DNA from: Actinomycetes bacterium
GTDB lineage: Bacteria; Actinomycetota; Actinomycetes; Actinomycetales; Microbacteriaceae
Reading direction: 5' to 3'
Length of the DNA: 7,386 nucleotides
Assembly (NCBI GenBank): GCA_030425055.1
Contig: JAUHVN010000131.1
Span: 1-7,386, forward strand
The notes below the pieces were generated by a model. It made no database searches, was not told where the DNA came from, and saw only the letters and a list, made by a program, of their open reading frames with translations. A program made the translations under genes and the position numbers. This document shows, one piece after another, positions 1-6,016 of this stretch. Positions within the stretch are counted from its first letter, which is position 1; every line of letters starts with the position of its first letter.

Positions 1-492
1 GATGTGTACTCAGTCGTCACGTCGGGCGATGCCGACCTCGCGATCGGCACCCGCATCCCTCCCGCCGAACTCCGATCCGAGGTGATCGGCCAGGCGTTCC
101 TCTGGGCGCAGGTCGCGGCATCCCACCCTCTCGCCTCGCGTGGCGAGGTGTCGATCGACGACCTCATGAGCGAGGACCTCATCGTCATGACTCCGGCACA
201 CGGAGTGCGCCGCCTGTTCGACGCCGCCGCGGCGGGTGAGGGGCTCTCGTACACGCCGAGCGTCGAGACCGGAACCGCGATCGTCGCGCAGGCGCTCGCT
301 GCGGCCAGACGCGGTGTCTGCATCGTCTCGGATGACGCCCGCTTCGGGCTGCGCTCGCTGCCCATCCGCACCGACGAGGGCGCCCTCACCGTCACCCTGT
401 TCGGCGTGTGGGATCCGATCCATCACGCATCCGACCGCATCCGCGACGAAGTGCGCGCGCTGGCCGACTACGTGGTGGAGCTGTACGGCTGA
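1..492 (+). CDS. LysR-family transcriptional regulator, C-terminal part
   Basis: The reading frame is already open at base 1 and ends at TGA 490-492, leaving 163 residues. The apparent start region (D-V-Y-S-V-V) is internal, so the true start is left of the window and the N-terminal helix-turn-helix is missing. What remains looks like the second half of a LysR periplasmic-binding-like effector domain. It has a 'SGDADLAIG' segment (second strand and effector-pocket wall), then 'HPLASRGEVSIDDLMSEDLI' (the usual 'HPLA...v.l.dL...plI' signature). It ends with an 'AAARRGVCIVSD' segment that matches the usual 'lVaaGlGiallP' region. LysR proteins are DNA-binding regulators that respond to a small-molecule ligand, usually controlling a divergent or adjacent operon. 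The partner genes would lie to the left. The downstream neighbour is convergent, 20 bp away, with no obvious terminator hairpin between them. Family assignment is fairly sure; the ligand is unknown. Confidence 0.85.
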   Translation, partial: DVYSVVTSGDADLAIGTRIPPAELRSEVIGQAFLWAQVAASHPLASRGEVSIDDLMSEDLIVMTPAHGVRRLFDAAAAGEGLSYTPSVETGTAIVAQALAAARRGVCIVSDDARFGLRSLPIRTDEGALTVTLFGVWDPIHHASDRIRDEVRALADYVVELYG

Positions 493-512
493 GCCGTGGC
501 GCGCCGCCGCCG

Positions 513-1157
513 TCAGACCTCGACGGCTTCGCGCTCGCGGTACTGTTCACGCGACAGCGCCCACTCGTAGCGGTCGAGGCGGAAGCGCACGTAGAAGATC
601 AGGAAGAAGATCACCACGCCCATCGCGACCCACGGGCCGATCGCGCGCGTGACGACGAACTCCGACGCGGTCGACACCGTGAGGTGCCAGCCCTCCCACG
701 CCGAGATCGACAGCTCGGCCAGTGCCCACACCATCGTGATGTGCGCCGCGACCCGCCGATAGACGGGGTGGTCGGCGGTCAGGCGCCGGTACGGCGTCAC
801 GAGCGGCATGAGGTGCACGGCGAGCGGTCGGCGTGTGAACGCGGTCGCCCCGACGGCGATCGCGATGAGCGCGCTGAGCGCCACCCCGACCCCGAAGTAG
901 ACGACGTGCGACTGCGTGAGCACGCCGGCGATCGCCTTGACGACGGCGTACCCGAGCGACAACGGCAAGAGGATGCCGACGCCGTATCCGAGGCGTCGGC
1001 GGACGACGATGAGCACGACGGTGAGTGCACTGGCCGCGATCATCGCGGTGATGAGTCCGAACCACCGGTCTGCGAGCAGGAACACCACCATCGGCAGCAG
1101 CGAGGTGACCGCGGTGACGAAGCCGGGGCGGCGGAGGGTGATGGCGGGAGTGGACAT
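513..1157 (-). CDS. Six-helix integral membrane protein of unknown function (DUF3159/VC0807-like)
   Basis: This encodes 214 residues from ATG at 1157-1155 to TGA at 515-513. I chose this start because AGGTG lies 6 bases upstream and the hydrophobic part starts soon after; the frame stays open further upstream, but those residues are arginine/serine-rich and not protein-like. Predicted membrane segments are roughly residues 13-29, 33-52, 61-80, 85-107, 135-152 and 168-191. A basic cytoplasmic loop (FTRRPLAVHLMPLVTPYRR, about 108-125) lies between helices 4 and 5, and a charged tail ends the protein. The layout resembles small actinobacterial membrane proteins of the DUF3159/VC0807 type, but I cannot assign a family with certainty and no catalytic motif is visible. 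It is the last gene of the leftward operon, 97 bp after the amidohydrolase stop. Either co-transcription or its own promoter is possible; I saw no clear promoter in the gap. Confidence 0.8.
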   Translation of the reverse strand: MSTPAITLRRPGFVTAVTSLLPMVVFLLADRWFGLITAMIAASALTVVLIVVRRRLGYGVGILLPLSLGYAVVKAIAGVLTQSHVVYFGVGVALSALIAIAVGATAFTRRPLAVHLMPLVTPYRRLTADHPVYRRVAAHITMVWALAELSISAWEGWHLTVSTASEFVVTRAIGPWVAMGVVIFFLIFYVRFRLDRYEWALSREQYREREAVEV

Positions 1158-1254
1158 GATCTGCACCTGCGTTCGGTCGATGTACGTCCCAGTCTCGAGA
1201 TGCGACGGTCGCGCGGCCTCCACCGATCGATTGAGCGCGCGTCGTACATGTGAG
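1158..1254. other. 97-bp spacer between the amidohydrolase and the membrane protein
   Basis: This is non-coding in the reading I prefer. It holds a distant 7-base inverted repeat (ATGTACG at 1180-1186 and CGTACAT at 1243-1249). There is no convincing promoter pair and no terminator hairpin followed by T residues. Its length would allow a separate promoter for the membrane protein gene, but none is evident by eye. Confidence 0.3.
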
Positions 1255-2378
1255 CTACGACTCGAAGACCCGCTCGCCGCCGATCCACACTCCCCGGACG
1301 GCACGGGACTGGGTGATGTCGCGGGTGGGGTCGCCGTCGACCAGTACGAGGTCGGCTCGCAGCCCAGGCGCGATGCGCCCGCGATCGGTGAGTCCGAAGA
1401 CGTCGGCGGCCGTCGACGTGGCACCGCGCAGCGCGTCGACCGGTGGCAACCCCGCAGCAACGAGACGCGCGAGTTCGTCGTGCACCGAGTCGCCGAACGG
1501 AACCCGGTGGGGCACGTGCGGGTTGTCGCTGGCATCCGTTCCCGCGAGCACGGGCGCACCGGCGTCGCGGAAGACCCGGACCGCGCTCTCGCCGTACCGG
1601 TACTTCAGCCGGGCTGCCGGCACGAGCGCGCCGAGGATCTTCATGCGCAGCGACCCGCCGATCGCCGACGCCGTCCCGTCCATCATGCCGAGGGTGGGGA
1701 TGACGGCGGTGCGCGCAGCGGCGATGAGGCCGCGCGTCGTCGCGTCGATGTCACCGTTCAACGGGGTGTGGGTGACGATGTCCACGCCGCCGTCGAGAGC
1801 CGAGCGGAGTGTACGCAGGCTGACGATGTGGGCGATCGCTATCAGGCCGGCGGAGTGCGCCTCGGCAGCGAGCGCTGCCACCGTCTCCGTCGACAACGGC
1901 TTCGCGCCCGGGATCACCGGGTCCTCGATGATGATCTTGATGAGGTCGGATCCATCGGCGACGCGGTCGGCCACGAAGCGTGCCGCATCGAGCGGACCGG
2001 CGACGCCACTCGTCCCGGGCATCCCGATCGACTGGATGAACCTCGATCCCGGTCCGCTTGCCACGTACCCCGCCGTCAGGATGCCGGGCAGGCCGGTTCC
2101 CGCTTGAGCTCGGCGATCGTCGCGAGGTCGATCGAGCCGAGGTCGCAGACGGTGGTGACGCCGGCCCGCGCAGCAGACTCGAGGTGCACGCGGGACGTCG
2201 GGTGAGCGTGGGCATCGATCAGACCCGGCAGGAGTGTCGCGCCGCGACCATCGATGAGCTCTGCATCTTGGGCGTCGACGTCGGACGCGATGAGACCGTT
2301 TCGGACGCCGATCGTCGCGCTCGAATGCACGGCTTCGCCGTCGAACACCGTGACGTCGGTGAAGAGGAGGCTCGTCAT
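1255..2378 (-). pseudogene. Amidohydrolase family protein, interrupted by a one-base frameshift
   Basis: This is a metal-dependent amidohydrolase of the imidazolonepropionase/prolidase-like group (TIM barrel) in two frames. The first frame runs from ATG 2378-2376 to TGA 2078-2076 (100 residues); the second is open through the junction to TAG at 1257-1255. Restoring one base, most simply a G in the minus-strand run CCGGCC at about 2092-2096, joins ...LKREP to G-LPGILTAGYVASG... and gives a continuous 374-residue protein of normal family length. The reconstructed enzyme keeps the metal and catalytic set: D-A-H57-A-H59, K148 in LIKI (candidate carboxylated lysine), H184 in IAHI, H204 in VTHT and D282 in GTDAS. 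The usual C-terminal 'RGRIAPGLRADLVLVDGDP' barrel-closing segment follows. Its start overlaps the SemiSWEET-like stop (TAATG), and GGGAAGGG lies just upstream. Likely products would be hydrolysed cyclic amides or prolyl/N-acyl peptides; the substrate is unknown. All active-site residues are intact, so a sequencing error or very recent inactivation is likely. Confidence 0.88.
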
Positions 2379-2725
2379 TATGCCCTTCCCGCCGTCATCG
2401 ATCCCCGCCTGGCGATGCTTCGCATCGCACGATCTTCAGGCGTGCCCGACCGCTGGTCGCGCCTGCGCTGCGCGACCACCAGTGTCAGCATGGTCGCACC
2501 CGCGACGAGATAGAGGGTGTGCAGAGCCCAGATCGGTCCGAGCGGCAGGGAGATCACGTAGACAGTCCACAGCGCATTGCCCGCGTTGACGAGGAGGAGG
2601 TTCGGGAGGCTGTACGAGCGGACCTCGCGTGTGCGAACTGCCTTGACGACCATGGGCACATGACTGATGGCGAAGATCACGCTCGCGAAGGCACCCACCG
2701 CCTCTGCGACGCCGCCAGCATCCAT
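2378..2725 (-). CDS. Small three-helix membrane protein, PQ-loop/SemiSWEET-like
   Basis: This encodes 115 residues from ATG 2725-2723, with a strong AGGAAAGG ribosome site 9 bases upstream, to TAA 2380-2378. Three hydrophobic helices lie at about residues 5-27, 38-60 and 65-86. The first ends in SHVPMVVKAVRTREVRSYS, matching the PQ-loop pattern (P-Q, then a basic stretch, then S), but the residue after Pro24 is Met instead of Gln. The second contains N47, N50, W53 and Y56, like the substrate-pocket Asn/Trp positions of SemiSWEETs. SemiSWEETs are about 85-100-residue half-transporters that work as dimers to move sugars or other small solutes passively; the extra length here is a basic tail (about 88-115). 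It is the first gene of the leftward operon, and its stop codon overlaps the amidohydrolase start, so the two are probably translationally coupled. Fold assignment is reasonable; the transported substrate is unknown. Confidence 0.8.
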   Translation of the reverse strand: MDAGGVAEAVGAFASVIFAISHVPMVVKAVRTREVRSYSLPNLLLVNAGNALWTVYVISLPLGPIWALHTLYLVAGATMLTLVVAQRRRDQRSGTPEDRAMRSIARRGSMTAGRA

Positions 2726-2734
2726 TTTCGTCAG

Positions 2735-2742
2735 CCTTTCCT
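2735..2742 (-). promoter_or_regulatory. Ribosome binding site of the SemiSWEET-like gene
   Basis: AGGAAAGG on the minus strand, 9 bases before ATG 2725-2723, fixes the start of this gene. It overlaps the proximal MarR-box palindrome by 3 bases. Confidence 0.7.
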
Positions 2743-2752
2743 GATTATCAGG
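2740..2752. promoter_or_regulatory. Putative MarR operator, copy 1
   Basis: CCTGATTATCAGG is a perfect 6-1-6 inverted repeat. It is identical to copy 2, with its centre 17 bp away, so the two lie at a helical offset of about 1.6 turns. It falls just downstream of the predicted transcription start of the leftward operon, where a bound repressor would block elongation. Assignment to the adjacent MarR protein is inferred from position. Confidence 0.72.
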
Positions 2753-2756
2753 TATG

Positions 2757-2769
2757 CCTGATTATCAGG
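2757..2769. promoter_or_regulatory. Putative MarR operator, copy 2
   Basis: This is a second identical CCTGATTATCAGG palindrome. It contains the -10 hexamer of the leftward promoter and lies immediately upstream of the marR start region, so one bound dimer could repress both directions. Confidence 0.72.
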
Positions 2770-2789
2770 TCTGGGGTATGGTTTGTCAA
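2761..2789 (-). promoter_or_regulatory. Promoter of the SemiSWEET-amidohydrolase operon
   Basis: On the minus strand, a perfect -35 TTGACA (2789-2784) is separated by exactly 17 bp from GATAAT (2766-2761), a five-of-six match to the -10 consensus. Transcription would start near 2754, about 29 bases before the ATG. The -35 overlaps the first marR codon and the -10 lies inside operator copy 2. Confidence 0.75.
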
Positions 2790-3229
2790 TGATGGAGCCG
2801 CCGGCGATCGCCCTCTTCCGACAGGCTTACAACGCCATCTCGCTCCACGTCACGGATGCCGTCGCCGAGGTCATGCCTCTCAACCGCCCGTCGTTCGGCA
2901 ACGTGATGGAGCAACTGGACCTCAACGACGGGATGCGGCTCACCGACCTCGCACGCGGAGCGGGCATGGCACCTCAGTCGATCGGCGAACTCGTCGACCA
3001 GCTCGAAGACCTCGGGCTGGTGGAGCGCCGACCCGATCCGGACGACCGACGGGTGAAGCGCGTATGGCTCACAGACGACGGGCGGCAGGGGCAACGCGTC
3101 GCGGAGCGTGTCATCCGAGAGAGCGAAGTGAGGATCGCCGAGGTCATCGGACCGGATCGACTGGCGCAGCTCAAAGACGACATGCGTGCGATCGTCGAGG
3201 CGTTCGAGACTGAGGAGCCGCGCGGCTAG
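2789..3229 (+). CDS. MarR-family transcriptional regulator
   Basis: This encodes 146 residues ending at TAG 3227-3229. It is a winged-helix repressor of the MarR family, which binds palindromic DNA as a dimer and is usually released by a small ligand. The N-terminal helices (residues about 5-28) form the dimer part. The helix-turn-helix is LTDLARGAGMAPQSIGELVDQLEDLGLVER split over about 51-80. The wing contains RPDPDDRRVKRVWLTDDG at about 81-98, with the conserved D-x-R basic tip, and a C-terminal dimerisation helix follows. I chose ATG 2789; ATG 2792 and TTG 2783 (better spaced from GGGG at 2773-2776) are also possible. The gene is divergent from the three-gene operon and separated from it by 63 bp holding two palindromes, so it most likely represses both itself and that operon. 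The inducer is unknown. Its stop overlaps the stop of the convergent agmatinase-like gene. Confidence 0.9.
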   Translation: MMEPPAIALFRQAYNAISLHVTDAVAEVMPLNRPSFGNVMEQLDLNDGMRLTDLARGAGMAPQSIGELVDQLEDLGLVERRPDPDDRRVKRVWLTDDGRQGQRVAERVIRESEVRIAEVIGPDRLAQLKDDMRAIVEAFETEEPRG

Positions 3230-4194
3230 GACCCTCCGCTGGTCGTCGGGGGCAATGCGGCCGCCATGAGCGCGATCAGCTCCCACGCCGTGTGCGCTGC
3301 GGCGAGGCCCGTGATGCCGGCGTGGTCGTACGCGGGGGCCACCTCGACGACGTCGCATCCGACGATCGTCAGCCCACGCAGCCGCCGCAGCACCGCGAAC
3401 AGCTCGGCGGTCGTGATCCCCGCCACCTCGGGTGTTCCGGTGCCCGGGGCGTGCGCGGGATCGAGCACGTCGATGTCGACCGAGAGGTACACGGGCACAT
3501 CGCCGACCCTCTCTCGGATCTGCGACGCGATCTCGGCGGCCGACCGCTCGAGGAACTCCTCGCTGCGGATGATCCGGAAGCCCGCGCGCGCGTCGTCGAC
3601 GAGTTCGTCCGGGTCGTAGATACCGCCGCGGATGCCGACGTGCTGGCAGTGGTCGAGATCGAGCAGACCCTCCTCGGCCGCGCGCCGGAACGGCGAGCCG
3701 TGCCAGATGCTCGCGCCGTGCAGGGTGTCCCACGTGTCGAGGTGGGCGTCGAAGTGCACGACCGCGAGCGGGCCGTGCGCCGAGGCGGCCGCGCGAAGCA
3801 GAGGCAGCGCGATGGTGTGGTCGCCGCCCAGCGCGGCGATCCGTGCGCCTCCCGCGACCAGGCGACGGGCGTGGACCTCGACCGCGTCGACGGCGCGCTC
3901 AATCCCGTACGGGCCGACCGCGACATCGCCGGCATCCGCAACCTGCACGTGTCGGAACGGATGCAGGTCATGGACCGCGTGATACGGATGCAGTTGACGC
4001 GAGTTCTCGCGGATGTGAGCGGGTCCGAACCGCGCGCCGGGCCGGAAGCTCGTGCCCGAGTCGAACGGCACACCGAGCACGGCGATGTCGGTGCGCGCGA
4101 CCGCGTCGATCGTCGGAAGAAACGCGAAGGTCGCGGTTCCGGCGTACCGCGGCAGGTCGGGATCGTGCCGCTGGCCGATGATGTCGTCGCTCAT
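3226..4194 (-). CDS. speB: Agmatinase/ureohydrolase family protein
   Basis: This encodes 322 residues from ATG 4194-4192 to TAG 3228-3226. It is a cytosolic dimanganese ureohydrolase that would split agmatine into putrescine and urea; guanidinobutyrase or a related guanidino-acid specificity is possible. Every metal-ligand motif is present: GGDH (H126), V-H-F-D149-A-H151-L-D153 and S-V-D240-I-D242-V-L-D-P, with the usual P-G-T-G-T-P-E256 segment following. SIWHGSPFRRA (about 162-172) lies where agmatinases carry the HGTPFRRA-like guanidine-pocket loop. Length is normal for the family. The upstream tetR gene is on the same strand with a 46-bp gap, so the two may be co-transcribed. The ribosome site is weak (GAGAG 7 bases upstream). 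Enzyme family is certain; the gene symbol and exact substrate are inferred from the adjacent agmatine deiminase-like gene. Confidence 0.85.
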   Translation of the reverse strand: MSDDIIGQRHDPDLPRYAGTATFAFLPTIDAVARTDIAVLGVPFDSGTSFRPGARFGPAHIRENSRQLHPYHAVHDLHPFRHVQVADAGDVAVGPYGIERAVDAVEVHARRLVAGGARIAALGGDHTIALPLLRAAASAHGPLAVVHFDAHLDTWDTLHGASIWHGSPFRRAAEEGLLDLDHCQHVGIRGGIYDPDELVDDARAGFRIIRSEEFLERSAAEIASQIRERVGDVPVYLSVDIDVLDPAHAPGTGTPEVAGITTAELFAVLRRLRGLTIVGCDVVEVAPAYDHAGITGLAAAHTAWELIALMAAALPPTTSGGS

Positions 4195-4240
4195 GCCGAC
4201 ACTCTCGCACGAAGCGGTGTCAGCCGATCGTCCGACGACA

Positions 4241-4885
4241 TCATCCGGCTGCGACCGCCAGCGCTCCGCGCTCGAGCCCGAGCATCGCCTCGACCGCGGT
4301 CCCCATGAGGGCACGACGCTCGGCCGAGGCACCCCAGCGCACGAGGGCGTGGGCATTCAGCCCGTCGATCATGCCGAGCATCTGGCGCGCGACCGCCGCG
4401 GGATCGCCGACGACGAACAAACCACGCTCGACACCGCGGCGCACTTCGGCCTCGAGGAACTCGATCCACGCGTCCATCTGCGCGCGCACCTGCCCCGCGA
4501 GCTCCTCGTTGCGCGCGAGGCCCCACGCCTGCACCCACACGAGCGTGACGTCGTCGCGCGAGCCGTCGAGCAGCGTCGAGAGCAGCAGCCGCAGACGCGT
4601 GGCCGGGTCGTCGACGTCGGAGACGATGCGCTCGATCTCGCGCAGCTCGTCGGCGACGATCGCTGTGAACGCGTCGGCGACGACGGCGTCCATCGACGGC
4701 GTGTAGTGGGCCACCAGTGCCGGCGCGACCCCCGCCTCGGCCGCGACCGCTCGCAGCGTCACGGCCGCAGGCCCCTCGCCGATCGCGATCCGGCGGGCGG
4801 CCTCGGCGATCTCGGCGCGGCGCTCGTCGGGAGAGCGACGAGAGCGTGCCGGACGAGTGGTGGCATCCGAGGGCTTTGACGGCAT
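4241..4885 (-). CDS. TetR-family transcriptional regulator (BetI-like ligand domain)
   Basis: This encodes 214 residues from ATG 4885-4883 to TGA 4243-4241. The basic, disordered N-terminus (about 1-22) is followed by a TetR DNA-binding region (about 23-70). This contains helix 1 ERRAEIAEAARRIAIGEG and the helix-turn-helix VTLRAVAAEAGVAPALVAHY (42-61). The C-terminal part (about 90-205) includes WVQAWGLARNEELAGQ and the 'DPAAVARQMLGMIDGLNAHAL' ligand-domain pattern seen in BetI-like regulators, which often sense amines. It is divergent from the agmatine deiminase-like gene, 57 bp apart, and followed by the agmatinase-like gene. It likely represses both arms through the inverted repeat at 4915-4930, with a polyamine or guanidino compound as a plausible inducer. 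No Shine-Dalgarno is visible before the ATG; a start close to the ATG suggests a leaderless transcript. Confidence 0.9.
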   Translation of the reverse strand: MPSKPSDATTRPARSRRSPDERRAEIAEAARRIAIGEGPAAVTLRAVAAEAGVAPALVAHYTPSMDAVVADAFTAIVADELREIERIVSDVDDPATRLRLLLSTLLDGSRDDVTLVWVQAWGLARNEELAGQVRAQMDAWIEFLEAEVRRGVERGLFVVGDPAAVARQMLGMIDGLNAHALVRWGASAERRALMGTAVEAMLGLERGALAVAAG

Positions 4886-4904
4886 AGGAATGATTCTGTA
4901 CGCT
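4876..4904 (+). promoter_or_regulatory. Possible promoter of the agmatine deiminase-amidase operon
   Basis: TTGACG (4876-4881) lies 17 bp before TACGCT (4899-4904), which fits only the loose actinobacterial TAnnnT -10. The start would be near 4911, just ahead of the inverted repeat at 4915-4930. The -35 lies within the tetR start region. It is weaker than the leftward promoter at 2761-2789. Confidence 0.45.
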
Positions 4905-4922
4905 CAGTCGCTAATTGATCAA
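4893..4922 (-). promoter_or_regulatory. Possible promoter of tetR
   Basis: On the minus strand TTGATC (4922-4917, inside the operator repeat) is 18 bp from CAGAAT (4898-4893), a four-of-six -10 match. The start would fall at about 4886, next to the ATG, which agrees with the missing ribosome site. The overlap with the operator predicts autoregulation. Confidence 0.4.
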
Positions 4923-4930
4923 GTGATCAA
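4915..4930. promoter_or_regulatory. Putative TetR operator
   Basis: TTGATCAAGTGATCAA is a perfect inverted repeat of 7 bases around a 2-base centre. It sits in the divergent spacer between the TetR gene and the agmatine deiminase-like gene. The size and symmetry suit a TetR dimer. The site overlaps both predicted promoters. Assignment is by position. Confidence 0.7.
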
Positions 4931-4931
4931 C

Positions 4932-4937
4932 AAGGAG
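4932..4937 (+). promoter_or_regulatory. Ribosome binding site of the agmatine deiminase gene
   Basis: AAGGAG, 5 bases before ATG 4943, is the strongest Shine-Dalgarno in the window and fixes this start. It follows the operator repeat directly. Confidence 0.8.
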
Positions 4938-4942
4938 CACAC

Positions 4943-6016
4943 ATGACGTGGCGCATGCCGGCCGAGACCGCACCGCACGAGCGCACCTGGATGGCGTTCC
5001 CCCGAGAGGGCCAGACCCTGGGCGAGTCCGCGGCCGAACGCGACGAGGCGTACGCGGCCTGGACCGCCGTCGCCCACGCGGTCGCCGAGTTCGAACCGCT
5101 CACGATGGTGGTCGACCCGTCGGAGTCCGACCGCGCAGCCCGCATGCTCGACTCGGGCATCGACGTGCGCGAAGCCCCGCTCGACGAGTACTGGATGCGC
5201 GACATGGGGCCGACGTTCGTCGTCGACGACGAGCGGCCCGGCGTGCTCGGCGCCGTCGACTGGACCTTCAACGGCTGGGGGGCGCCGGAATGGGCCGACT
5301 GGCGACTGTCGGCCGAGATCGGCCGTTTCGTCGCAGACGAGGTCGGTGCCGAACTCGTCAGTTCGCTGCTCGTCAACGAAGGCGGCGGCATCCACGTCGA
5401 CGGTGAGGGCACGGTGCTGCTCACCGAGACCGTGCAGCTCGACCCGCGCCGCAACCCCTTCGCCGACCGCGCCCGCGTCGAGGCCGAGATGGCCCGCACG
5501 ATCGGTGCCACCCACGCCGTCTGGCTGCCGCGCGGCCTCACGCGCGACTACGACGAGTTCGGCACCAACGGTCACGTCGACATCGTGGCGACCATCCCCT
5601 CACCCGGCCGCCTGCTGCTGCACGCGCAGCACGACACGAGCCACCCCGACGCGGCCGTGACCGCCGAGCTGCGCACCCTGCTCGCCGAGCAGACGGATGC
5701 CGCCGGCCGCCGGTTCGACATCATCGACCTGCCCGCACCCGCGACGCTGCGCGACGACGAGGGCTTCGTCGACTGGAGCTACGTCAACCACCTCGTCGTC
5801 AACGACGGCGTGATCGCGTGCGGGTTCGGCGAGGAGAAGGCGGATGCCGCGGCCCGCGGCATCCTCGAAGACGCCTACCCCGGCCGCAGGGTCGTGACCG
5901 TCGACGCACGCGCGATCTTCGCCCGCGGCGGCGGCATCCACTGCATCACGCAGCAGCAGCCCTTCGTCTCGGCCGCTGCGCGGCCGGCTCAGGAACCGCC
6001 GGCGGTGTCGTCATGA
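4943..6016 (+). CDS. aguA: Agmatine deiminase family protein
   Basis: This encodes 357 residues ending at TGA 6014-6016, of the agmatine deiminase/bacterial peptidylarginine deiminase-like fold, acting in the cytosol. The reaction of the family is hydrolysis of a guanidino group to a ureido group, releasing ammonia; agmatine would give N-carbamoylputrescine. The signature motifs are intact: EYWMRDMGPTF (D87 in RD binds the guanidine), NEGGGIHVDGEGTVLLTE (E146 onward), NGHVDIVA (catalytic H211) and RGGGIHCITQQQP with the nucleophile C334. Length suits the family. The C-terminal tail after the active-site motif is short. The gene overlaps the next one by ATGA, so the amidase is probably made by translational coupling. 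It is the first gene of a rightward operon, under the putative TetR operator. Assignment to agmatine specifically is by family and context; a different guanidino substrate is possible. Confidence 0.88.
   Translation: MTWRMPAETAPHERTWMAFPREGQTLGESAAERDEAYAAWTAVAHAVAEFEPLTMVVDPSESDRAARMLDSGIDVREAPLDEYWMRDMGPTFVVDDERPGVLGAVDWTFNGWGAPEWADWRLSAEIGRFVADEVGAELVSSLLVNEGGGIHVDGEGTVLLTETVQLDPRRNPFADRARVEAEMARTIGATHAVWLPRGLTRDYDEFGTNGHVDIVATIPSPGRLLLHAQHDTSHPDAAVTAELRTLLAEQTDAAGRRFDIIDLPAPATLRDDEGFVDWSYVNHLVVNDGVIACGFGEEKADAAARGILEDAYPGRRVVTVDARAIFARGGGIHCITQQQPFVSAAARPAQEPPAVSS

Noticed and set aside
493..512. Terminator between the LysR-like gene and the convergent membrane protein
   Set aside because: The 20-bp gap contains a GGCGCGCC palindrome but no loop or T-tract.
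1180..1249. Inverted repeat ATGTACG/CGTACAT as an operator
   Set aside because: The arms are short and 56 bp apart, so a chance match is likely.
1158..1559. A longer N-terminal extension of the membrane protein (start at 1559)
   Set aside because: The added 134 residues are Arg/Ser-rich, overlap the amidohydrolase on the same strand in another frame, and ATG 1157 has AGGTG at good spacing.
2076..2111. Programmed ribosomal frameshifting in the amidohydrolase
   Set aside because: There is no slippery heptamer or stimulatory stem evident, and one missing G in a GC run explains the break more simply.
408..2205. Long plus-strand open frames (408-1253 and 916-2205) opposite the membrane protein and amidohydrolase
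   Set aside because: They are rich in Arg/Ala/Asp, have no recognisable domains or ribosome sites, and lie antisense to well-supported genes with conserved motifs; this is usual for high-GC DNA.
2786..3733. A 315-residue minus-strand frame over marR and the ureohydrolase end
   Set aside because: It is Arg-rich, overlaps two well-supported genes and has no recognisable fold.
3292..4308. A 338-residue plus-strand frame across the agmatinase-like gene
   Set aside because: It is antisense to the complete ureohydrolase with all metal motifs and shows no domain of its own.
4919..5575. A 218-residue minus-strand frame inside the agmatine deiminase gene
   Set aside because: It is antisense to catalytic motifs and has no ribosome site or domain.
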